DNA of 64,000 bases from assembly GCF_900461555.1 (NCBI RefSeq), contig NZ_UGOX01000001.1, positions 2,183,501 to 2,247,500 of the forward strand, given 5' to 3'. Shown one piece after another: positions 17,899 through 27,900 of this stretch. The notes under the pieces are model-generated. The model saw only the letters and a program-made list of their open reading frames with translations. It did not search any database and had not been told where the DNA came from. Position 1 is the first letter of the stretch. Each line of letters begins with the position of its first letter. The DNA is from Legionella quinlivanii (GTDB taxonomy: Bacteria; Pseudomonadota; Gammaproteobacteria; Legionellales; Legionellaceae). The position numbers were made by a program, and so were the translations under genes.

Positions 17899-19209
17899 TC
17901 AGTTTTTCAGTTCCAATTTCCCGCTCATAACCACCCCATGAATCGCGGTCTGATCGCAGCAATAAATGAGAGTGGATAGACGATTCTGTCGGCTGGTTGA
18001 TTCAAGCCGCGGATGCTTATTATCAATAATCAGACAATCCAGAAATGAACCCTCACTCAGGAAATCATATCCCCAAGCCCCTTTCGCCAGTTGACCTCCT
18101 TTGAGCACCTGGTTGAATACTATATTGCCGCTATTACCTGCTTTACCCAGGCAAATCAAATTTCGTTTTCTGGCTAGTAAACGTTGCCCGTAGTCTAGCC
18201 AGCGCAACTCCTCAAAAGGCGAAAGACCAATATGGCTGTCTGTGCCGATTGAGAAGCGGCCCTGATGTTCAAGATAGGAAATTAAAGGAAAGTGACCATC
18301 TCCGAGATTGCCTTCCGTTGAAGGACACAGGACGACATTCGCTCCACTTGCAGCGAGCTCTTCTACTTCATGCGGCACAAGATGAGTAGCATGCACCAGA
18401 TTATAATGCTGATTTACTGCCACTGAATTTAATAACCATTCAACAGGTCTTAGTCCGAGAACCTGCATACATTGCTCAACTTCCCCCGTCTGCTCGGCAA
18501 TGTGCATATGAACAGGAACAGATTGATCGATGGATTGACAGAGCTCAATAATTTGCTCAGGAGAAACAGCTCGAATTGAATGAATACCTACGCCAATGTT
18601 CGCTTTCGAATAATGGCTGCAGGCGGCTTTTGAAGCCTCGTATAAGTTCCAGTAATCATTCAGACTTTTGGATATAAACCGCCTCTGCTCGGGTTTGGCT
18701 GGATTTTTTAAATCATATTGCTGATATAAAACCGGAACCAAAGTAATTGCGATGCCAGCCTGTTGTGCGGCAGAGACGAGGCGCTCACCCATTTCCGCGA
18801 GATTTCCGTAAGGCTTTCCATCCTTATCATGATGAAGATAATGAAACTCCACGACCGCCGTATAACCCTGTTGGACTAACTCTCGGTAGAGCCGAAAAGC
18901 AACTTCTTCCATTTTATCAGGAGTCATCTCCAAAGCACTGCGATACATTGCCTCTCGCCAGGTCCAAAAGTCATCGCTTTGAGCTTCTTCGGATAGGAAT
19001 TCGGCAGTTCCGGCCATTGAATACTGAAAGGCATGGGAATGCGCGTTAACAAAGCCTGGGATAGCCCAACCCTTTATTTCCTCTACCTTCACAGATTCAT
19101 AAGCAATGGCCGAGGTTTTAAGGATTTTTCCCTCGCCATCGAGGTAAACATAATAATTATCGAGCCAATCATTTCCATCGTACAGGCTTTCAAACTTTAA
19201 GAGACGCAT
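17899..19209 (-). CDS. hutF: Formimidoylglutamate deiminase (HutF-type amidohydrolase)
   Basis: The 436-residue product is a cytoplasmic zinc amidohydrolase. It carries the metal-binding PGFVNAHSHAFQYSMAG (HutF has HSHAFQ where MTA/SAH deaminases have HTHxxM), then GVGIHSIRAV, HMHIAEQTGEVEQC, LVHATHLVPHE and STEGNLGDGHFPL, and the catalytic Asp in SIGTDSHIGLSPFEELR. HutF hydrolyses N-formimino-L-glutamate to N-formylglutamate in histidine degradation. Length (~450 expected) fits. No other hut gene is in the window, so the pathway is inferred from family alone. A 421-bp gap with repeats follows upstream of its start. Confidence 0.85.
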   Translation of the reverse strand: MRLLKFESLYDGNDWLDNYYVYLDGEGKILKTSAIAYESVKVEEIKGWAIPGFVNAHSHAFQYSMAGTAEFLSEEAQSDDFWTWREAMYRSALEMTPDKMEEVAFRLYRELVQQGYTAVVEFHYLHHDKDGKPYGNLAEMGERLVSAAQQAGIAITLVPVLYQQYDLKNPAKPEQRRFISKSLNDYWNLYEASKAACSHYSKANIGVGIHSIRAVSPEQIIELCQSIDQSVPVHMHIAEQTGEVEQCMQVLGLRPVEWLLNSVAVNQHYNLVHATHLVPHEVEELAASGANVVLCPSTEGNLGDGHFPLISYLEHQGRFSIGTDSHIGLSPFEELRWLDYGQRLLARKRNLICLGKAGNSGNIVFNQVLKGGQLAKGAWGYDFLSEGSFLDCLIIDNKHPRLESTSRQNRLSTLIYCCDQTAIHGVVMSGKLELKN

Positions 19210-19365
19210 TGTGATTCCCTGGACAGCTAAATTGATTCATTAAACTGTGGAATCATCAATTAATCAATGGTCTTTTGCAATTTCATTATAGGAATAGTTG
19301 GGCTACACTTGAAGTACAACACTATTGGCTAATACCGGATACCCCGCCGGAGTAGATAGATATTT

Positions 19366-19565
19366 ACAGCCCTGTGGCTTGTCCCATAGGTATCTACCCA
19401 TCCCCGCTACGCCCTGCGGCTTGTCCGCAGGGTCCAGTGTTTCTCTATGAGATTCCTGGATCCCTCGGACAAGCCGAGGGACGTAGGTGTGCACAAGCCG
19501 AGGGACGTAGGTGTGCACAAGCCAAGGGACGTAGTTGTACACAAGCCGAGGGTCGTAGAAACAAG
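19366..19565. repeat. Palindromic repeat cluster C with 24-bp tandem units
   Basis: This is in the 421-bp gap between hutF and the channel gene. A reverse element has the perfect 8-bp stem CCCTGCGG/CCGCAGGG with loop CTTGT (19412-19432), flanked by CTACG and TCCA. A forward element has the perfect stem CCCTCGG/CCGAGGG with loop ACAAG (19462-19480), flanked by GGAT and ACGTAG. The 3' half of the forward element repeats as three full 24-bp units and one partial (19469-19560): ACAAGCCGAGGGACGTAGG plus a TGTGC spacer. The architecture is that of clusters A and B with different stem letters. Nothing coding is supported. Confidence 0.88.
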
Positions 19566-19630
19566 GGGCAGAGGCAGATTGTACTTTCTGAGATGTGTTA
19601 GTACCTTTGGGCGGGAACAACAGGATACTT

Positions 19631-21127
19631 ATGAACTTTCATGAGTTGTCTACAACGATTTTATTAATTTCCAGTCTTCTTCTGGCGGTGAGCTTTTACA
19701 ACTTTATTCTGAAAAAATTCGTGAAAGAGATTAATCATCACAAACTCTTATTTACCTCCGGAGTTTTTATTTTTTTTAGTGTCCTGTTTGCATTTGAAAG
19801 TACAATTACCAATTGGGTCAATCATAAAGACACTCAATATTTTATTAAAATCGTATTGGAATGTTTATGGTGGTTTTCACTATTTTTCATCGTCAATCAG
19901 ATAATCCATATTTTTATCTGGAAACGATTATTAAGGCAGTCAGGCATATTAATTCCCAAAATTTTTAAAGACCTGGTTTCCCTTCTCTTTCTAATCCTCA
20001 CCGTAGCCGCCATTGTCCATTTTGTGTTTGCAAAATCAGTTTTTGGTATTTTTACCGCATCAGGCGTTATGGCTATTATTCTGGGTTATTCCGCTCAAGC
20101 TACTTTAAGCGATGTCTTTGCCGGTATCGGATTGAATACAACCAAGCAATTCAGTGAGGGGGACTGGATTGTGGTCTATGGTGAAATGCAGACGCTTACC
20201 GGGAAAATCATTGATGTCAATTGGCGCTTTGTTAATTTACTGAATATTGAAGGGAATATTTTATCGATTCCAAACTCAGTGATCTCCCAGCTATTTATTG
20301 AAAACCTGTCTCAACCGCATGGTATCAACAAGCAATCGCTAACCATCTCAATCCGTCAGCCCCTATCACCATCTCGATTTAAAAATATTCTGGTTGAAAC
20401 TGCCCTTCAGTCTTCCAAAGTGCGCAATGAACCCAAGCCCCATGCGGCACTCATCGAGTGTAGCCAGGATACAAGCACCTACCATCTTGAATACTCCACC
20501 TCGGAAGTCAATCCAATCCTCATTAAAGATGAAATCTATTCAGCGCTCTGGTATCGATGTCTTCGTGAAAATATCCTGTTAACCGGTCATGAAATGCCGG
20601 AGAGGCCTGTGCTTACCCATGATGCCATCAGTAATTTTTTACGAAAAATTGATTTATTTCATTTTTTGAAAGAAGAGGAAATACAACTCCTCACCGAGCA
20701 TTCTCGCTACGGACTCTACGGCCCCCCAGAACGCCTGTTAATTGAAGGGGAACACAATCACTCTCTTTTTATCGTGTACAGCGGCTCCGCTTCTCTTTAT
20801 ATTAATAGCCAGACGGAAAAACCCGTGTTTTTTGAAGCCTATGAAACAGGGGATTATTTTGGCGAAATATCAATGCTCACCGGAGCACCCTGTCGAGGTT
20901 CTCTCTTTATAGAAGAAGAAAGCATCATTATTGAAGTCACCCACAGCAATATCGCCAAGCTATTTAAGCAAAGACCCGAGCTCATGGAAAAAATGAGCGC
21001 GGTGGTGGTAAAAGGCGTCAAAGCTATTGAAAATCTGCGCCATGCCCAAATTCCGGTTGAAGGAACGGACAGGCACAGTCTGTTAGAAAGTTTGCTGGCC
21101 CATGTGCGCTATTTTTTCAAACATTAG
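19631..21127 (+). CDS. MscS-family channel with C-terminal cyclic-nucleotide-binding domain
   Basis: About 498 residues from the ATG at 19631 (CAGGA upstream; the longer TTG start lacks a ribosome site). There are four hydrophobic segments up to residue ~145. The pore-lining helix contains GIFTASGVMAIILGYSAQATLSDVFAG, followed by the MscS beta-domain (FSEGDWIVVYGEMQTLTGKIIDVNWRF, IPNSVI). Residues ~365-445 form a cNMP-binding fold: LLIEGEHNHSLFIVYSGSASLYI, then GDYFGEISMLTGAPCRGSL with the phosphate-binding cassette FGE. It is an inner-membrane ion channel, probably gated by or modulated by a cyclic nucleotide. Its last 11 bp overlap the convergent gene. Confidence 0.9.
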   Translation: MNFHELSTTILLISSLLLAVSFYNFILKKFVKEINHHKLLFTSGVFIFFSVLFAFESTITNWVNHKDTQYFIKIVLECLWWFSLFFIVNQIIHIFIWKRLLRQSGILIPKIFKDLVSLLFLILTVAAIVHFVFAKSVFGIFTASGVMAIILGYSAQATLSDVFAGIGLNTTKQFSEGDWIVVYGEMQTLTGKIIDVNWRFVNLLNIEGNILSIPNSVISQLFIENLSQPHGINKQSLTISIRQPLSPSRFKNILVETALQSSKVRNEPKPHAALIECSQDTSTYHLEYSTSEVNPILIKDEIYSALWYRCLRENILLTGHEMPERPVLTHDAISNFLRKIDLFHFLKEEEIQLLTEHSRYGLYGPPERLLIEGEHNHSLFIVYSGSASLYINSQTEKPVFFEAYETGDYFGEISMLTGAPCRGSLFIEEESIIIEVTHSNIAKLFKQRPELMEKMSAVVVKGVKAIENLRHAQIPVEGTDRHSLLESLLAHVRYFFKH

Positions 21128-21716
21128 GTCCGGAAGGCGGACACTCCGTTAGTAACCATTCGTCATGAGGATCCGGTTCTTTTTCTTCCTGAAAAAAGCT
21201 GCAACAAAGCTTGTCAATAAACGAGGGTTTGGATTTCGTCAGATACTCTCTTTTTCTTCTAAGCGCTTCCATGTCTTTTTCAGAAACCCGTTTGGGTGGA
21301 TTTTCCGGGGGACATTTTGCATAGTCAAACACAAAAAAATCCGCTGCGCATTTTGAGTTTTTGACTACGAAATCGAGGACTTCCTGAGCGCTTGGCTCAA
21401 AATAACCTCCAAGTGTGGCCGCTTCCACCTGATGCATGGGATCATATTTAACTTCTTCTTTAAAATACTTGGCTAACTCGTTCTTATCATAGATATAGTT
21501 GATTGGCTTGCCTCGGAGACAAACAGGATTTTTGGCAAGATCCCATAATAATGGGCACTCAAGCCATCGGCTATCAATATTGAGAGCTTCAAGAATATTG
21601 GAGAGAATTTCCAGCGTTGTAGCAGCATTGGGTTCAACCACCACCACTCCAAGAGGAACAGTGGATAAATCATATAGCCTTTTTCCTTCATCACCCTGTA
21701 AATAAACAAAGCTCAC
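21117..21716 (-). CDS. Candidate U-box-like protein, possible translocated effector
   Basis: 199 residues, starting at GTG (21716) with AAGGAT upstream. Residues ~53-118 resemble a U-box: ECPLLWDLAKNPVCLRGK, then Y-x-Y-x-KNELAKYF, then DPMHQ, matching the U-box order of CP/DPI-x-x-x-x-x-x-PV, a GH/GK-Y turn, a helix and (D/C)P-x-x. U-box domains bind E2 enzymes and act as ubiquitin ligases in eukaryotes, and are known in Legionella effectors such as LubX. The C-terminal third is charged, contains a double cysteine (LCCSFF) and ends ECPPSGPNV. It overlaps the convergent channel gene by 11 bp. The domain call is by eye and the alternative is an unrelated small protein. Confidence 0.5.
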   Translation of the reverse strand: MSFVYLQGDEGKRLYDLSTVPLGVVVVEPNAATTLEILSNILEALNIDSRWLECPLLWDLAKNPVCLRGKPINYIYDKNELAKYFKEEVKYDPMHQVEAATLGGYFEPSAQEVLDFVVKNSKCAADFFVFDYAKCPPENPPKRVSEKDMEALRRKREYLTKSKPSFIDKLCCSFFQEEKEPDPHDEWLLTECPPSGPNV

Positions 21717-21952
21717 GGCAAATCATCCTTATTTTTTTCAACGATTATAAAAGGAATGATTAATTCTAGTCAATTAGAAAAATATTACTCCTTTTGTACT
21801 ATATATTGAGCGACTGATAAAACAAAATGCGCTATATCTTGATTTGTAAGTGTTAAAATAGTGATAAATTTGACGAAAACACCCCCACCATAAAATAATC
21901 TGACCTATATTTAAACAATAGTATTCCCCAATTAATAATCAATAAGGCAGAC

Positions 21953-24900
21953 ATGGCATCGCAGGCAATTTCTGGTGAAGTACAGGCACTTCAAGGTTTG
22001 CTGGTTCGTACTAATGAGAACGGACAGTGCAAGATTCTTAAACAGGGCTCCCTCATTCATGCAGGTGACACACTGGTTCTACTGGGAGGCGGCGATTCAC
22101 TGATTAAGTTATTGTTTCAGCCTGCTATTTCGCTCTTGCCCGATCAGGCTTACAGCTTTCAGCTTAAAGGGATTTCCCCGCTTATAAATAAAATACCGGA
22201 AACCCCGCTTGATCAATTGTTAAATCAAACCCAACTGAAAAATGCAGACATTATTAAATTGATTGAGCAATTGGAAGAACCCGCCGCCGGGGATTCGCCG
22301 CTGCAAAGCGGCGGCGCCAGTTTCTATATTGATAAGCCACTATTCAGTTTAGGACATGTTGGCGCAGGCTATGATACCCGCTTCGCGGAAAATAGCTCGC
22401 TGTTCGATATTGAGCAGAATAATGTGCTATGGCTAAAAGATCCAAAACCTGAAGCGGTTCTTCGGCTAAATGACTCTGAGTTAACACTGGATGAATCCAT
22501 TACTGTCAAAAATGGGGATAACAACGTCGGTCAGAGTGATCTGGTCGATCCCTTTGGTTTTGGCAAGCCTATCAGTATTGCAGAAGGGAATATTCTATCG
22601 TCCAGCAGCTCTCAATTTAACCAGAATGCCAGCGCAATCACCACCAGTTATGCATTGGAACTGGGTGATTCTCCATCTGATTTGAAGGCCAGTGATGGCA
22701 GTTCCATCAAGCTGGTGCTTGAGAATAATCTGGTATTGGGTAAAAGCGGCAATACCGTTGTTTTTGCGATTGGAATTGATGAAGGCAGCGGAAAAATCAC
22801 CGTGGTTCAATATCATGGCTTATATCATAATGATCCCAATTCGCCCGATGAAAGCCTGTCCCTGGCGAATCTGGTCAAAGCCAGCCTGACTTTAACGGAT
22901 ACATCTGGTGACGTATCCAAGGCCACTGTTGAGATTGGCAGCAAAATTCACTTTGAAGATGATGCTCCCATTATTCAGAATGTTCAGCAGGCAAGCCTTG
23001 TCGATACGACCATTGAGCATCAGATTATTAATGGAACTGTACAAGTCGATTTCGGCAGTGACCTGGCAAAGGACTTAACCTTTAGCAGTGATGCGCTCAG
23101 AATTTTACAATCCAGCCAACTGACATCTAATGGCGAAGCACTTGTCTATACCCTGAGTCGTGACGGCCATAGTATCACCGCCACCGTTCAGGGTACGGAT
23201 ATCACTGTTTTTAAACTCAGCCTGTCGGCAGTTATCCCCAACGCGGAACAAATCCGCATGCCATCCTATCAGTTCCAATTATTTCAGGCACTGGATCAGC
23301 CCCCCAATAAAATCACCCTGGGGATTCCGATTAAAGCCATTGATGCGGATAATGACGTATCGCAAGGTCAAATTCGTATTACTATCACCGACGGAGCGGA
23401 CGCAGCCGGGGGCAGTTCTTCCCTTCTCAGCTCGACTGAAGGCGATTTGGATGCCAATGCAGGTGCTTATCCAGTCAGCACTAACCACACGTTCACTATC
23501 GAAGCCGGTGTCGACCGTTTGCTGCCTCAAAGCTTAAATTTTGCCAATGGGTTTCTTGATGCCCTCCTTCAGGAGTTTAATCAAGAAGTTACCGCCGGCG
23601 GTCTGCCCCTGCATATCAGCTCCACAGTGGTTAACGGTGTCATTACGCTCACTGCATTGGATAGCGCTAACGAAGTGGTTTTCCAACTTAAATTAACGCC
23701 GGTTAATGTCGGACAAAATATCCAGGTTACTGCGGAATTGATTCAGTATAAGCCGCTCGATCATCAGGTAAATGGTGATACCAATGGAATCATCAGGCAA
23801 AATGGCAGCAGCATTGATTTTGATATTAAACTTCAAGCCAAAGACAGTGATGGCGATTCGCTGCAAAATCCGGTCAATCTGCATGTACAGATTAATGACG
23901 CCAATCCTCCGGTCTTGGGCCAGGACCAAATGGCCTTCACTGAATCCACTGTACAACAAGTTCTCATAGGCCAGGTTCCTCTCGATCTGGGAAGTGACAC
24001 GATCGCAACAATGGTCTTTGAAGATAGTGCCCTCATGCAAGGCTCGCTTACCAGCTTAACCAGTGGCGGGTTTCAGACCTCTTATCAAATTAACGGGAAC
24101 GAACTCAGTATCAGAATCAATGATCCACAAAGTGCAAGTAATGGTCAGGAATTATTGAAAGTCATATTAAATACCGATGGAAGCTACACGGCCACCCTGA
24201 AAGGCCCCTTTGATCAGGTGAATGACATTTCTGAATTGATCCTGACTGTAAGAGCAACCGATAAAGATGGCGATCCAAGTAATCTGGGCGCTATTCACTT
24301 AACGATACAGGATGCGCCGAGTCAGAACTTCCCAACTCAGGCATCCACTTCACTTATTGAAGGTGATTTAGCACCTGGTACATATCCAGTAACAAGTCCG
24401 GTCGCTGAATTTACTCTGCAAAGCAGCGGTGATCGTCTGCTTCCTGAAACCATCCGTTTTGATCCCGCCACCATTAATGATTTGTTATCCGAACTCAGTC
24501 AGGAAATTAAAGTCGATGGTCAGCCTCTGGATTTCATCGTTCAGAATAATCAGATTATTGGCTCGCTGAATGGCTCAGCCATTGTAGTCATTGCATTAAG
24601 CGCCGATCAGAGCGGTAACCACTACAATGTGGATGGTCATTTAACTATCACCTTAAATGGACCTATTGATCATAACCAAACGAATAACACCAGGCTTGTT
24701 CATTTGGCAGGTGATCAGATTAGTATTCAGATAGGCGTACAGATTACAGATGCCGACGGCGACTCTCTGGCCAATCCTGCGCAAATCACAGCCAGCATTG
24801 CCGATGGCGCTCCACCCCAGCTGATTCATGTTGAAGACATCACTCTGGCAGAACCGGTAAGCACTGACGCCACCTCAAGTTCAGCACATATTTTAATCGA

Positions 24901-27900
24901 TATCGGCTCTGATGCGATTAAATCATTAACTTTCAATTATACCAATGGGGAAAACAGCGGTCTGCTTTCCGGCACTCATCCTGTATTGCTTGAAATTAAT
25001 AATGGCGTCCTTCATGGCTATTACATTGAAAATGGCATTGAGGTCAGTGTTTTTAATGCAACCCTCACAAACCAGGGTAATCAGGCTGTCGTCGACTTTG
25101 AATTATACAAGCCCATTGACCACACACAGCCAGGACAGGACAGTGTCACTCTGCCAATCAAGATCATTGCTGTGGATACCGATGGCGACAGCGCTACTGT
25201 ATCCGTTCCTGTGCATATCAGCGACTCTGTCGCGCATCCAGAAGCAGTTACCGCAACCGTTATTGAGGGAGACACTGTCCTTGGTAATCTTTCCTCCTCA
25301 TATCAACTGAATGTGGAAGGCGGGCGTCTTTACAGTTTCACCGTAAATGGTACGGCTTATACTTTTGATGCCGCCCACAGCAGTTTTTCAGTTACGACAG
25401 ATAAAGGCTTACTAACCGTTAACAGTGATGGCAGCTGGAACCTGCAAAGCCTCGATGGGCTCGATCATGACTTTGTACAACAACTCCCTGTCTCCTACAC
25501 CGTGATTGATGGGGATGGTGATTTTGCCAGCAGTTCACTTCTTATTACAATCACCGACGGCAGCCCCTCAAGCGGAGGGCAAACCCTGGGTAATGCCCTG
25601 GTTGAAGGCGATCTGGCGCCGATGACGTACCCCGTTACTGCTATTAGCCCTACACTGACAGTGGTCAATAACGGCTCTGATCCTTTTGATTTAAGTACTT
25701 TTGCTATTCAGAATCCAGCGGCATTGGCAGCTGAATTACAGGCTGACCTGCAATTTTTCAATTCCGTCACCGGTCAAACCGAATCGCTGATTGCTACTGT
25801 TGGTAATGACAGTATCGTTCTTCGCTCCAGCAGCGGCGAACTGGTTCTCGAAGTCAAACTGATTGCCATTGTTCAGGCGAATCAGGACTTATCGCTGACT
25901 CAAACGATAACCCTTTATCAGCCGCTTTCTCATCTACTTTCAAATAATAGCGGCGTGGTGACCCTGGGTAACGATCAGATTCAGATCAACTATCAGGTCC
26001 AGGTTGCCGATATTGATGGGGATTTACTGGTTAATCCTCTTAATCTGTCTGCAACGATCAGCGATGGCGCCAATCCAGTGATTGATGATGCCGCAACTAT
26101 TGTACAAGATGGTTCAAGTGTAAGTTCAGGCACTCTGGACGTTAATATCGGCAGCGACCCAATCGCCAGCATCCGTTTTGACGCCAGTCAGCCGGCATTG
26201 GCCAATCTGACCAGCAATGGCTACAGCACCACCACAACGGTCAGCGATCACAGCATCAAAATTTTTGATCATAACCAGCAACTGCTGGCTGAAATTACTC
26301 TCAATAATAATGGCAGTTATTCAGTCCAGTTAAACGGTCCTCTGGATCAGGGCATTAATAATGTCCTGGGTATTCCTTTAAATGTAACCGCGACGGATAA
26401 AGACGGTGACAGCGACAGTGCCATTTTGCAAGTTTCGATTCAGGATGGCGCCAATCCGCAAGGCGGCCAGGTGATTAATCTCGCGGTTACTGAAGGAGAT
26501 CTATCAGCCGCCAATGGCTATCCGGTCAGCGATATGAAAAGTTTCACGGTGACTGCCGGCAGCGATCGCCTTTTACCGCAATCCATTGAAATCGACAGCA
26601 GTATTATCAATACGATTATCAATGAGCTGAACAGCGAACTGAAATCTGGCGGTCAGCCCATTAATTTCACCTACGATGCCAATACCCATACTATCACTGG
26701 CAGCATTGGAAGCCTGACGATTCTCAGCTTATCGATTGATGCCAGCCAAAGCAGTAATGGCTATGATGTGGACGTGACCACCCGCTTCATCCAATATCAG
26801 CCCCTCGATCATTCAACCACTGGCAATAACACTGGCTACGCACAGGTTAATGGCAATAGCTTAAGTATTAATACGCCTATCCAGCTTACGGACAGTGACG
26901 GCGACAAACTGGCCGCGCCGATTAATCTGACAACCACTGTCGGCGATGGCGTTTTACCTGTACTTTCTTATACAGGCGATATTGTTCTCACAGAACCTGT
27001 AAGCAGCACAGTGACCACAGGAACCACTACCCTGCTGGTGGATATTGGTTCAGATAGCATTAAAACTCTGACTTTCAATTACACTAATGGTGAAAACAGC
27101 GGTTTGCTTTCCGGCGGACATCCAGTTTTACTTGAAGTGAACAATGGTGTGCTTCAGGGATATTATCTGGAAAATAACGTTAAGGTCGCGGTTTTTAACG
27201 CCACGCTGGGCAATCAGGGCGAAGTCAATTTTCAAATGTTAAAGCCCATTGATCACTCACAAGCGGGTCAGGATAGCATCACCCTCCCTGTTCGAATTAT
27301 TGCCGTAGACAGCGATGGTGATAGCGCAACGCTCTCAATTCCAGTCCGCATTACTGACACTGTAGCTCACCCGCAGGCAGTCACTGCAACAGTCATTGAA
27401 GGCGATACTGTCATGGGCAACCTTTCCTCTTCCTATCAGCTGAATGCGGAAGGCGGACGCTTATACAGCTTTACTGTGAATGGCACCCAATATACGTTTG
27501 ATGCCACTCATACAAGTTACTCTGTTAGCACCGCTAAAGGCTTGCTGACAGTCAATAGTGATGGCAGCTGGAGCCTGCAAAGTGTTGATGGCCTTGATCA
27601 TGATTTTGTCCAGCAGTTACCGATTAACTATACGGTTATTGATGGTGATGGTGATTTTGCCAGCAGTACAATGGTTATTACTATTACTGACGGCAGTCCT
27701 TCCAGCGGCGGGCAAACCTTAGCCACTGCAGTAGCTGAGGGTGATCTCTCACCGCTCACTTATCCCGTCAGTGTGATTAGTCCGACATTAACCGTAATCA
27801 ATAATGGCTCAGATCCCTTCGACTTAAGCACCTTCACTATTCAAAATCCTGCCGCATTGGCAGCGGAACTACAGGCCGAAATTCAATATTTTAATCCCCT

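Noticed and set aside
21720-21952. Promoter upstream of the giant adhesin
   Set aside because: Several AT-rich hexamers (TTGTAC, TTGATT, TAAAAT) are present, but none gave a -35/-10 pair with 16-18 bp spacing that stands out in this AT-rich gap.
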